DNA of 8,406 nucleotides from Caldilineaceae bacterium (GTDB lineage Bacteria > Chloroflexota > Anaerolineae > Caldilineales > Caldilineaceae): the NCBI GenBank assembly GCA_015494005.1, contig WGCB01000205.1, positions 1 through 8,406 on the forward strand, in the 5' to 3' direction. The position numbers and the translations under genes were made by a program. The notes beneath the pieces are model-generated. The model was not told the DNA's origin and searched no databases. It worked only from the letters and a program-made list of their open reading frames with translations. This document shows positions 1 to 5,698 of this stretch, one piece after another (position 1 is the first letter of the stretch; the number at the start of each line of letters is the position of its first letter).

Positions 1-18
1 AGATTGTATAAGAGACAG
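1..18 (+). other. Tn5/Nextera mosaic-end adapter remnant (likely artefact)
   Basis: The window opens with AGATTGTATAAGAGACAG. This equals the 19-base Tn5 mosaic end used in Nextera libraries, AGATGTGTATAAGAGACAG, with one G missing. It sits at the extreme left edge and directly abuts the interior of a dprA gene. It also puts an in-frame TAA (9-11) upstream of the dprA reading frame. The best explanation is untrimmed library adapter at a contig end, not genomic sequence or a natural transposon. Confidence 0.9.
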
Positions 19-20
19 CC

Positions 21-269
21 GTGGACGACGTGCTGGCGGAACTGAACCTGGAGCGAGCCCGGGAGCAGCACAGCGTGCGCCAGGCCGTGCCCCCGGATCC
101 CACCGAGGCCATCCTGCTGGAGCACCTCTCCAGCGAGCCCCGGCACGTGGACGAGATCGTCCGGGAAGTGACCATGCCCTCGGCCCAGGTCAACAGCCTG
201 CTGGCCATCATGGAGCTGAAGGGGCTGGTCCGCCAGGTGGGCAGCCTGCGCTACGTCCGGGCCCAATGA
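21..269 (+). CDS. dprA: DprA, C-terminal winged-helix domain (5' truncated)
   Basis: This is the 3' end of a DNA-processing protein A gene. DprA binds incoming single-stranded DNA and loads RecA during natural transformation. Only about 82 residues remain. The stretch DDVLAELNLE is the linker typical of the end of the Rossmann-like core. Residues about 28-80 form the winged-helix domain: a first helix with ILLEHLSSEP, the HVDEIV helix, a recognition helix around PSAQVNSLLAIMELKG, and the closing LVRQVGSLRYVR wing. The family is normally about 350-380 residues, so roughly three quarters is missing. The GTG at 21 is not the true start. The gene is cut by the window edge, where adapter sequence replaces the upstream part. 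The TGA stop ends 35 bases before the preferred manC start. The identification rests on the winged-helix pattern, since the nucleotide-binding core is not visible. Confidence 0.85.
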   Translation: MDDVLAELNLERAREQHSVRQAVPPDPTEAILLEHLSSEPRHVDEIVREVTMPSAQVNSLLAIMELKGLVRQVGSLRYVRAQ

Positions 270-285
270 CCCCGACCACTACACG

Positions 286-291
286 AAAGGA
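286..291 (+). promoter_or_regulatory. Possible ribosome binding site for manC
   Basis: AAAGGA lies 13 bases before the ATG at 305. That spacing is longer than ideal, but it is the only purine-rich site nearby. The alternative ATG at 266 overlaps the dprA stop (ATGA) and has no Shine-Dalgarno-like sequence, so it would depend on translational coupling. Confidence 0.4.
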
Positions 292-304
292 CACATCCCC
301 GACC

Positions 305-1378
305 ATGTACGCGGTGATCCTAGCAGGCGGCGTGGGCACTCGACTCTGGCCCCGCAGCCGCCAAAGCCACCCCAAGCAGTTCACCGACATCACCGGCAGC
401 GGACGCACCCTGATCCAGGCCACCGTGGACCGGCTGGCCGGCCTGGTCCCCCCGGAACGGGTCTACGTGATCACCGGCGCGGCCTACACGGAGCTGACCC
501 GAGAGCAGCTGCCCGAGCTCCCCCGGGAAAACATTCTGGTGGAGCCCGAGGGCAAGAACACCGCCCCGGCCATCGGCCTGGCCTGCGCCCACCTCCACCG
601 CCGGGACCCGGAGGCCGTGGCCGCCTTCCTGCCTGCGGACCACGTGGTCCAGGACACCCAGGCCTTCCAGACGGCGCTGGCCAGCGCGGTCCAGGCCGCG
701 GAGGCCGGCTACCTGGTGACCCTGGGCATCGAGCCCCGCTCGCCCCACACCGGCTACGGCTACATCAAGCGGGACGACCGCCTGGACATCCCCGCTCCCC
801 TGCCCGTCTACCGGGTGGAGCGCTTCCTGGAGAAGCCGGACCTGGAGACGGCCCGGCGCTTCCTGGCCGATGGCCGCTACTTCTGGAACGGCGGCATCTT
901 CGTCACCCAGGTGGAGACCATGCTGGGGGAGATGGCCCGGCAGCTCCCCGAGCTCCACGCCAACCTGCGCCGTATCGAGGAGGCCCTGGGCAGCCCAGAG
1001 GCGGAGCAGGTCCTGGCGGAAGTCTGGCCTGAGATGCCCACGGTCAGCATCGACTACGGCATCATGGAGCAGGCCCAGCAGGTGGCTGTCGTCCCCCTGG
1101 ACGCGGGCTGGAACGACGTGGGCAGCTGGGACGCGCTGGGGGAGGTGATCCGCAAGGACGGCAACGGCAATTGCCTGGTCAGCGGGGAGCAGCTGGGCCT
1201 GGACATCCGGGGCAACATCATCGTGGGGGACAAACGCTTCATCGCCCTCATCGGCATCGAGGACCTGGTGGTGGTGGACACGGAGGACGCCCTGCTCATC
1301 GGGCGCAAGTCGGAGATGCAGCGGGTGAAGGAAGTGGTGGAGCAGCTCCGGGTCATGGGCCGGGACGAGCTGCTCTAG
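305..1378 (+). CDS. manC: Mannose-1-phosphate guanylyltransferase (GDP-mannose pyrophosphorylase)
   Basis: The enzyme joins mannose 1-phosphate and GTP to give GDP-mannose and pyrophosphate in the cytosol. GDP-mannose feeds mannosylated polysaccharides, glycolipids and deoxysugar nucleotides. Counting from the ATG at 305 (357 residues), the nucleotidyltransferase signature GGVGTRLWPRSR is at 8-19 and PEGKNTAPAI at 81-90. LPADHVV is at 109-115, the sugar-binding FLEKPD at 174-179 and WNGGIF at 194-199. SIDYGIME is at 248-255 and DAGWNDVGSWDAL at 266-278. A short C-terminal beta-helix-like part follows (DIRGNIIV near 300). The length matches the stand-alone transferase; the phosphomannose isomerase cupin of bifunctional ManC/AlgA proteins is absent. 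An in-frame ATG at 266 would add 13 residues rich in Thr and Pro. I prefer 305 because family members begin directly with the YAVILAGG strand and a weak ribosome site precedes it. The gene is followed closely by the 1426 gene on the same strand. Confidence 0.93.
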   Translation: MYAVILAGGVGTRLWPRSRQSHPKQFTDITGSGRTLIQATVDRLAGLVPPERVYVITGAAYTELTREQLPELPRENILVEPEGKNTAPAIGLACAHLHRRDPEAVAAFLPADHVVQDTQAFQTALASAVQAAEAGYLVTLGIEPRSPHTGYGYIKRDDRLDIPAPLPVYRVERFLEKPDLETARRFLADGRYFWNGGIFVTQVETMLGEMARQLPELHANLRRIEEALGSPEAEQVLAEVWPEMPTVSIDYGIMEQAQQVAVVPLDAGWNDVGSWDALGEVIRKDGNGNCLVSGEQLGLDIRGNIIVGDKRFIALIGIEDLVVVDTEDALLIGRKSEMQRVKEVVEQLRVMGRDELL

Positions 1379-1425
1379 GAGCCCCAAGAAGAGTCCCCTA
1401 GGAAGAGCCCCCAGGAAGGAGTGCC
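1377..1425 (+). repeat. Degenerate 13-base purine/C-tract tandem repeat spanning the ribosome site
   Basis: The spacer between manC and the next gene is made almost entirely of about three and a half imperfect 13-14 base units of the form AGGAAGAGCCCCC. Their starts are near 1377 (short copy), 1386, 1400 and 1413. The last copy (AGGAAGGAGTGCC) carries the ribosome binding site of the 1426 gene, with GGAG ending 4 bases before its ATG. The pattern suggests local duplication of a Shine-Dalgarno-containing unit. Confidence 0.6.
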
Positions 1426-2946
1426 ATGCAGACCCATCGGATCCACGAAGACTCCCCCCAACTCCGCTGGCTGGCCCTGGCCGGGATCGCCCTGCTCCTG
1501 GGGCTGATCCTGGGATGGCTGCTGGGCCGGACGAGCGCCCCTGCCTCTCTGGACCACCTGCCCCCGGAACAGAAGGCGGAGTACATCGCCGCGGTGGCCG
1601 ATGCCTACGTGGCCGCTGGCGGCCGAGGGGAGGCCGCAGCCCTGGCCCTGGAGCGGCTGCGGGGCTTCCAGGATCCAGCCCAGGCCGTGGATGAGGCTAC
1701 CCGCTACTTCCAGGAGATGGAGCTGGCGCAACGACGGGACCGCAACATCCGCCAGACCAACCTGCGCTTCCTGGCCAGCCTGGTCCAGGAGCAGGCCGGC
1801 GGGCCCCCTTCCCAGGAAGAGGCGCCGTCCGCTGCCATCGACGCCCAGGCCCAGGCCGGGGAGGACGCTTCCGGGGCAGGGTGGCTCAACTGGGTGCTGG
1901 GTTTCCTCGTCGTCCTGGTGCTGGTGGTGGCCGGCGCGGGGATGCGTCTCGTGCGGAGCCAGGGCCAGGCGGCCCAGTCCCAGGGCCATCCTTTCGTGGT
2001 GGCAGGCGGCTCTCGCCCCAGCGGGCCCTCCTCCATGGTGGAAACGGCCAGCCCCGCCCCACCCTGGGATCGGTCCCAGGAGATCCGCCTGGGCAGCCCA
2101 GCCTCCTCGGAGCCGGAGAGCGTCCTGGAGCTGACCCCCGAGCCCGATCTCCCGCCCGCTCCGTCCACCCAGGACGCGGACAGCGAGTGGGATCGCCTGG
2201 AGGGGGCCCCCACGCCCCAGGACGCCTCGGAGCCTGGGTTCTCCCGCATTGTGCCTCGGGCCGTGCCCCAGGAGGGAGAAGCGGCGGAGGGAGGAGCCGA
2301 CGAGCCCCGGGCCGGGGACGAGGAGGCTGGCCCAGGGGCGAAGGCGGAGGAAACCCAGGCGGACGCGCCCCGGTCCGATGTCGTCAGCTCCCAGGTCGTC
2401 AGCGAGGACACGCCCCTGCCTTCCCGGCTGGCTGGCCTGGCCGCGGAGGGCCTGCGCCAGCGGCTCTTCGGACGGCCCGCGTCCCCGGGCCCCACGGTCC
2501 TGGGCCAGTTCACCGCCCACTATCAGCTGGGCATCCCGGACTATGACGAGAGTTTCACCATCCTGGGCGGCCCGGAGGGCAAGGAGCCCCTGGGGGCCTG
2601 CGGCATGGGCGCCCACCGGGAGTTCGAGATGGGCGACGGCAGCGGCGAGCACATCTGGGCCCTGGATGTCTGGCTCTACGACCGGCAGGACATCCGCAGC
2701 CACAGCCAGCTCCTGGCGAGCCAGGCCATCCCCCGGGAGCGCCTCCAGGAGCACACCGGCAGCGCGGGCACCGTCACCGGCGAGCCCCTGATCCCCGAGC
2801 CGGGCATGCGCTTCAAGCTGACCAGCCGTCACCTGCAGCTGGAGTGCCAGGTGCGCCGGGTGATCTACGTGGAATCCGGCCCAGCCCAGGGCGCTTTCGC
2901 CGAGCTGGAGCTGGCCATGACGGTGTCCAAGGACGGCGGGCGGTAG
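1426..2946 (+). CDS. Unrecognised two-helix membrane protein with acidic linker and conserved-looking C-terminal domain
   Basis: I do not recognise this 506-residue protein. The start is well supported by AGGAAGGAG just upstream of the ATG. Residues 14-34 form a first hydrophobic helix (LALAGIALLLGLILGWLLG). Residues 50-120 look helical, with a YIAAVADAYVAAGGRGEAA segment reminiscent of a TPR-like hairpin. Residues 153-176 form a second, very hydrophobic helix ending in basic residues (MRLVRSQ). The positive-inside rule puts both termini in the cytoplasm and a loop of about 118 residues outside. Residues 177-350 are low-complexity Pro/Glu/Ala/Ser, probably disordered. Residues 357-502 look folded (QFTAHYQLGIPDYDESFTI, HIWALDVWLYDRQDIRSHSQ, FAELELAMTV) and contain two cysteines, C392 and C474. 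The gene lies 47 bases after manC on the same strand, so co-transcription is plausible, but a role in mannose metabolism would be a guess. It may be a lineage-restricted family. Confidence 0.75.
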   Translation: MQTHRIHEDSPQLRWLALAGIALLLGLILGWLLGRTSAPASLDHLPPEQKAEYIAAVADAYVAAGGRGEAAALALERLRGFQDPAQAVDEATRYFQEMELAQRRDRNIRQTNLRFLASLVQEQAGGPPSQEEAPSAAIDAQAQAGEDASGAGWLNWVLGFLVVLVLVVAGAGMRLVRSQGQAAQSQGHPFVVAGGSRPSGPSSMVETASPAPPWDRSQEIRLGSPASSEPESVLELTPEPDLPPAPSTQDADSEWDRLEGAPTPQDASEPGFSRIVPRAVPQEGEAAEGGADEPRAGDEEAGPGAKAEETQADAPRSDVVSSQVVSEDTPLPSRLAGLAAEGLRQRLFGRPASPGPTVLGQFTAHYQLGIPDYDESFTILGGPEGKEPLGACGMGAHREFEMGDGSGEHIWALDVWLYDRQDIRSHSQLLASQAIPRERLQEHTGSAGTVTGEPLIPEPGMRFKLTSRHLQLECQVRRVIYVESGPAQGAFAELELAMTVSKDGGR

Positions 2947-3112
2947 ACGGCAGACGGTCGATAGCAGACAGAAGCCGCTGCCCGTTGGGCTCGCACCCCC
3001 ATGCTCCGTTCGCCACCACGCAATCCAGAAGCAAACTCAATCCAGAAGCAAAAGGATCGTCGAGGACGCTACCAGTCGCTACCGTCCACCGTCGCTCGTC
3101 TTTCGTCCGCGA
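2945..3112. repeat. Facing GACGG-rich imperfect inverted repeats in the convergent spacer
   Basis: Just after the stop of the 1426 gene the plus strand reads AGACGGCAGACGGTCGATAG. Between about 3072 and 3112 the minus strand carries a related series (GACGAAAGACGAGCGACGG, then GGACGGTAGCGAC). The two sets face each other across about 100 bases and could pair imperfectly into a long hairpin between the convergent genes. I see no T-tract typical of an intrinsic terminator. The rest of the 184-base spacer (2947-3130) shows only the direct repeat listed separately and a weak GCCC-GTT-GGGC stem near 2979-2989. Confidence 0.4.
3021..3052. repeat. Perfect 15-base tandem direct repeat
   Basis: CAATCCAGAAGCAAA occurs at 3021-3035 and again at 3038-3052, separated by two bases (17-base period). 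It lies in the spacer between the convergent 1426 gene and dgt. It is AT-richer than its surroundings and has no coding support. It is most likely a small slippage duplication, though a binding site pair cannot be excluded. Confidence 0.8.
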
Positions 3113-3130
3113 AGCACGACGCCTTTCACG

Positions 3131-4294
3131 TCACACCCTCTCCTCCGGATCGTAGAGCCGTTTGTGCTCCTGAATGGCGAAGCGGTCCGTCATCCCCGCG
3201 ATGTAGTCGCAGACCACTCGATGCAGGCCATCCGGGCCCTCACTGGCCCGGCGCTGCGTGTCCGGCGGGAGCTGGGCCGGCTCGCTCACGTAGGCGCTGA
3301 AGAGCTCCCGGATGACCCGATCCGCCTTGGTGGCCATGCGCACCACCCGGTAGTGGCGGTAGAAATTGTCGTAGAGGAAGCGCTTGAGCTCCAGGTTCTC
3401 CTGCATGAGCTCGGGCGAGTAGCTGGCCACGTTGCCCGGCAGCCGGCGCAGCTCCTCCAGGCTCTGGACGCCCGCCTCCGTCAGAGCCCTGTCCGTGGCC
3501 GCGATGACGTCCGAAACCTCGATGCCCACCAGGCGACGGATGAAGCGGTACCGCATGAGGGTCTCCCCCAGATCCGCGTCCAACGGCTCCCCCAGGCTGG
3601 CCAGCACCCGCTGGCTGATGGCCAGCTTCCCCACGGCCCGGGGATCCAGGATGCCGCTGCGCAGGCCGTCGTCCAGGTCGCTGGTGTTGTAGGCGATCTC
3701 GTCGGCCAGGTTGCTCAGCTGGCACTCCAGGGTGCCCTGCTCCTCCGGGTGGTAGTTGCGGGCGTCCACCACGTCGTACTCCGTGTCGTGTTTCACCACC
3801 CCCTCTCGCACCTCGTAGGTCAGGTTCAGGCCCGGGAACTCCAGATAGCGCCGCTCCAGCTGGGTGATGATGCGGTAGGTCTGTTTCTGGTGATCGTAGC
3901 CGCCATGGTCCCGCATCAGGTCGTTCAGGGTCGTCTCCCCGGTGTGGCCGAAGGGTGGATGCCCTAGATCGTGGGCCAGGCAGATGGCCTCGGTGAGATC
4001 CTCGTTGCAGCCCAGGGTGCGGGCCAGGGTGCGGCCGATCTGGGCCACCTCGATGCTGTGGGTGAGCCGATTGCGGTAGTGGTCGCCTTCGGAGTAGACG
4101 AAGACCTGGGTCTTGTACTCCAGGCGCCGGAAGGCCGTGGTGTGGACGATGCGGTCCCGATCCCGCTGGTAGGCCGTGCGGTAGGGGTGCTCCTCCTCCG
4201 GGTACTGCCGGCCGCGAGTCTGGCTGCTGCGCATGCCGTACGAGGCCAGGAACTCCTCCTCCCGCTGCTCCAGTTCTTCACGGGTGAATTGCAT
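3131..4294 (-). CDS. dgt: dGTPase-like HD-domain deoxynucleotide triphosphohydrolase
   Basis: This cytosolic metal-dependent enzyme of the Dgt family splits dNTPs, classically dGTP, to the deoxynucleoside and tripolyphosphate and so adjusts nucleotide pools. The protein has 387 residues. The N-terminal signature RTAYQRDRDRIVHTTAFRRLEYKTQVF (39-65, shown without gaps in the gene) is typical. The HD metal ligands are all present: H79 in RLTHSIEV, H108 and D109 in AHDLGHPPFGHTGE, and D198 in LADEIAYN. A long helical C-terminus follows. The length fits the shorter Dgt-like subfamily better than the 505-residue E. coli enzyme, so substrate preference is uncertain. The frame stays open upstream to 4504, but the ATG at 4294 is chosen because AAGGAG lies 8 bases before it and the family begins here. 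The extra upstream residues would cross the opposing promoter. It is convergent with the 1426 gene and divergent from lacI; no clear promoter of its own was found. Confidence 0.95.
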   Translation of the reverse strand: MQFTREELEQREEEFLASYGMRSSQTRGRQYPEEEHPYRTAYQRDRDRIVHTTAFRRLEYKTQVFVYSEGDHYRNRLTHSIEVAQIGRTLARTLGCNEDLTEAICLAHDLGHPPFGHTGETTLNDLMRDHGGYDHQKQTYRIITQLERRYLEFPGLNLTYEVREGVVKHDTEYDVVDARNYHPEEQGTLECQLSNLADEIAYNTSDLDDGLRSGILDPRAVGKLAISQRVLASLGEPLDADLGETLMRYRFIRRLVGIEVSDVIAATDRALTEAGVQSLEELRRLPGNVASYSPELMQENLELKRFLYDNFYRHYRVVRMATKADRVIRELFSAYVSEPAQLPPDTQRRASEGPDGLHRVVCDYIAGMTDRFAIQEHKRLYDPEERV

Positions 4295-4302
4295 AGGGCT
4301 CT

Positions 4303-4308
4303 CTCCTT
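4303..4308 (-). promoter_or_regulatory. Ribosome binding site of dgt
   Basis: On the minus strand AAGGAG (within GAGGAAGGAGAG) ends 8 bases before the ATG at 4294. It decides the dgt start against upstream in-frame codons, which have no such site. Confidence 0.85.
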
Positions 4309-4339
4309 CCTCGATCCGGTGGCCGAGAAACTGCAAACT

Positions 4340-4361
4340 TTTCTTGACAAATTTCTTGACA
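4340..4361 (+). repeat. 10-base direct repeat duplicating the -35 element
   Basis: TTTCTTGACA occurs at 4340-4349 and 4352-4361, a 12-base period. Each copy ends in a perfect TTGACA. Only the second is correctly spaced (17 bases) from the TATAAT at 4379; the first would be 29 bases away. The first copy may be a duplication by-product or bind another factor. Confidence 0.8.
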
Positions 4362-4384
4362 GGGGCCCAGGGGCTGGCTATAAT
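4356..4384 (+). promoter_or_regulatory. Perfect-consensus sigma-70 promoter for the lacI-malE-malF operon
   Basis: TTGACA at 4356-4361 and TATAAT at 4379-4384 both match consensus exactly and are separated by the optimal 17 bases. The expected transcription start is near 4391. The promoter points at the LacI regulator and sits in the AT-richest stretch of the window. Such a strong promoter fits a system held down by a repressor and opened on induction. I see no equally good promoter before malE (5623-5698), so it probably serves the transporter genes too. Confidence 0.88.
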
Positions 4385-4394
4385 GGATGCAGGG

Positions 4395-4412
4395 AATGCA
4401 ACCGATTGCATT
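4395..4412 (+). promoter_or_regulatory. LacI-family operator (18-base palindrome at about +5 to +22)
   Basis: AATGCAACCGATTGCATT is palindromic at 8 of 9 base pairs; only C4402/A4405 mismatch. The central AANCGNTT pattern, with a CpG at the dyad (4403/4404), is the form typical of LacI/GalR-family operators. It begins about 10 bases after the -10 element, so a bound repressor would block promoter clearance. The adjacent downstream gene encodes a LacI-family protein, which makes autoregulation the simplest reading. Confidence 0.82.
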
Positions 4413-4428
4413 ACCGCTTTCCCAAGCA

Positions 4429-4458
4429 GCCAGAACCCGCCTCGCACCCGGTTCTGGC
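4429..4458 (+). promoter_or_regulatory. Stem-loop in the lacI mRNA leader
   Basis: GCCAGAACC (4429-4437) and GGTTCTGGC (4450-4458) form a perfect 9-base-pair stem with a 12-base loop. It lies about 38-67 bases into the predicted 5' leader. No T-tract follows, so it is not a standard intrinsic terminator. It could be an mRNA-stabilising or regulatory structure, or a second protein-binding dyad. Confidence 0.5.
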
Positions 4459-4485
4459 CCAGGACACCACCCCCGGGTGCCCTCA

Positions 4486-4495
4486 AGTGTACACT
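4486..4495. promoter_or_regulatory. Perfect 10-base palindrome AGTGTACACT in the lacI leader
   Basis: AGTGTACACT is fully self-complementary and lies 45 bases before the lacI start codon. It lacks the LacI-type CpG centre, so it is not an obvious second operator for the same protein. A palindrome of this length can arise by chance; its position in the leader is the only reason to list it. Confidence 0.3.
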
Positions 4496-4526
4496 CCAAT
4501 TCACTAGAACTCAATTCATCGCACGG

Positions 4527-4531
4527 AAAGG
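4527..4531 (+). promoter_or_regulatory. Ribosome binding site of the lacI-family gene
   Basis: AAAGG, inside GGAAAGG, ends 8 bases before the GTG at 4540. It supports GTG as the start. The upstream in-frame ATG at 4387 lies before the predicted transcription start near 4391, so it would not be on this mRNA. Confidence 0.75.
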
Positions 4532-4539
4532 CGTTTGCC

Positions 4540-5622
4540 GTGCCCACCATCCGTGACGTGGCCGCCAAAGCCGGCGTGCATCCCAGCACCGTGAGCCGGG
4601 TCTTCTCGGGCCGGGCCTCCATCAGCCCGGAGACGCGCCGCCGGGTCCTGGAAGCGGCCCAGGCTTTGAACTTCCAGCCCAACGCCATCGCCCGCTCCCT
4701 GAGCGAGCAGCGCACCCGCACCATCGGCATCGTCGTCCCCCACGTGTTCAACGGCTTCTTCGAGGACAGCTTCTTCCCCCAGGTGATGCAGGGCCTGCTC
4801 CGGGCCACCTACGCCGCGGGCTACCGCATCCTGGTCAGCGGCAGCAGCAGCCACCAGGACGAGATCGACCAGGTGCGGGAGATCCTGGGCTCCCGCCAGG
4901 CCGACGGCATCGTGGTCATGAGCAGCCGCCTGGACGTGGACACAGTGGGCACCCTCCAGAGCAAGGGGACCCCCTTCGTGCTCCTGGGCCATCCCCCCGC
5001 GGATCACCCGGGCGTGGCCTGGGCCGATGCCGACAACCGGCAGGCCACCCGGGAGGCGGTGAGCTACCTGATCGGGCTGGGCCACCGCCGCATCGCCTAC
5101 GTGGGGGGCGACCCGGACGTGCTGGTGACCAAGGAGCGGCTCCAGGGCTACCGGGATGCGCTGGAGGCGGCGGGGATCCGCCCACGCAGCGGCTGGATCG
5201 ACTACGGCTACTTCGCGGAGGACGGGGGCTACCAGGCCGTGGCCCGGATGATGGCCCTGGGCGACCAGGCCCCCACCGCCTACTACGCGGCCAACGACCT
5301 CATGGCCCTGGGCATCCTCCGGGGCCTGCGGGAGCGGGGCATCCCGGTGCCTCAGGCGGTCTCCGTGGTGGGCACCAACGACTCCCCGGAGGCGGGGCAC
5401 GTGCATCCAGCCCTGACCAGCCTGCACGTTCCCTACGCGGCCATGGCCGAGGCGGCGGCCAGCATGCTCATCCAGGCCATCGAGGAGGGCCGATCCCCCA
5501 CCGGCTTCACCCTGCTGCCCTGCCGCCTGGTGGTGCGAGAGACCACCGGGAGGATCCCAGCAGAGGCCCAGGCGCGACAGAGAGCAGCCAGCAGTTCACA
5601 GACCACAGCCAACCACCCGTGA
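4540..5622 (+). CDS. LacI/GalR-family transcriptional repressor of the maltodextrin operon
   Basis: This is a sugar-responsive DNA-binding repressor acting as a dimer. It has 360 residues from the GTG start. Residues 4-23 are the N-terminal helix-turn-helix (IRDVAAKAGVHPSTVSRVFS) and PNAIARSLSEQRT at 47-59 is the hinge helix. The periplasmic-binding-protein-like effector core starts at TIGIVVPHVF (61-70) and includes ADGIVVM (121-127), GHRRIAYVGG (181-190), AANDLMALGI (250-259) and the VVGTNDSPEAGH region (277-288). A hydrophilic tail of about 20 residues (about 340-360, rich in Gln, Ala and Ser) extends past the usual family end. The positions matching LacI Tyr17-Gln18 are P15-S16, so operator specificity differs from LacI. 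The location between a perfect promoter/operator and malE points to control of maltodextrin uptake. The actual inducer cannot be read from sequence, so a malR symbol is withheld. Confidence 0.93.
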   Translation: MPTIRDVAAKAGVHPSTVSRVFSGRASISPETRRRVLEAAQALNFQPNAIARSLSEQRTRTIGIVVPHVFNGFFEDSFFPQVMQGLLRATYAAGYRILVSGSSSHQDEIDQVREILGSRQADGIVVMSSRLDVDTVGTLQSKGTPFVLLGHPPADHPGVAWADADNRQATREAVSYLIGLGHRRIAYVGGDPDVLVTKERLQGYRDALEAAGIRPRSGWIDYGYFAEDGGYQAVARMMALGDQAPTAYYAANDLMALGILRGLRERGIPVPQAVSVVGTNDSPEAGHVHPALTSLHVPYAAMAEAAASMLIQAIEEGRSPTGFTLLPCRLVVRETTGRIPAEAQARQRAASSSQTTANHP

Positions 5623-5683
5623 CGAACGCGCGAGCCGCCGAGATTCACCGTTCAATCCATCCACCAACCCCAACATCTACCTC

Positions 5684-5690
5684 AAAGGAG
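5684..5690 (+). promoter_or_regulatory. Ribosome binding site of malE-like gene
   Basis: AAAGGAG ends 8 bases before the ATG at 5699, an ideal arrangement and the strongest such site in the operon, as expected for an abundant binding protein. The 76-base gap after the lacI stop shows neither an obvious terminator nor a convincing promoter. Confidence 0.85.
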
Positions 5691-5698
5691 AGTGACCC

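Noticed and set aside
1..18. Natural Tn5-like transposon end
   Set aside because: The match is to the engineered hyperactive mosaic end used in library preparation, it lies at the exact edge, and no transposase or target duplication is visible.
266..304. 13-residue N-terminal extension of ManC from the ATG at 266
   Set aside because: Not excluded, since ATGA overlap with the dprA stop would allow coupling. It has no ribosome site, and the family starts at the YAVILAGG strand.
320..1387. Minus-strand open frame of 355 codons opposite manC
   Set aside because: manC motifs are unambiguous on the plus strand. The antisense frame is a shadow of biased third-position GC.
1375..2832. Minus-strand open frame of 485 codons opposite the 1426 gene
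   Set aside because: The plus-strand gene has a strong ribosome site, two clear membrane helices and a plausible folded domain. The antisense product is low-complexity Gly/Leu/Ala text without motifs, and its start is inside the other gene.
2979..2989. Intrinsic terminator GCCC-GTT-GGGC after the 1426 gene
   Set aside because: The stem is only 4 base pairs and no T-run follows, so it is too weak to call.
4295..4504. N-terminal extension of dgt by 70 codons
   Set aside because: The extension crosses the opposing promoter and operator, has no family similarity, and the ATG at 4294 has a well-spaced AAGGAG.
4387..4539. N-terminal extension of the LacI protein by 51 codons from the ATG at 4387
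   Set aside because: That ATG lies before the predicted transcription start and next to the operator. LacI-family proteins begin directly with the helix-turn-helix, and the GTG at 4540 has a good ribosome site.
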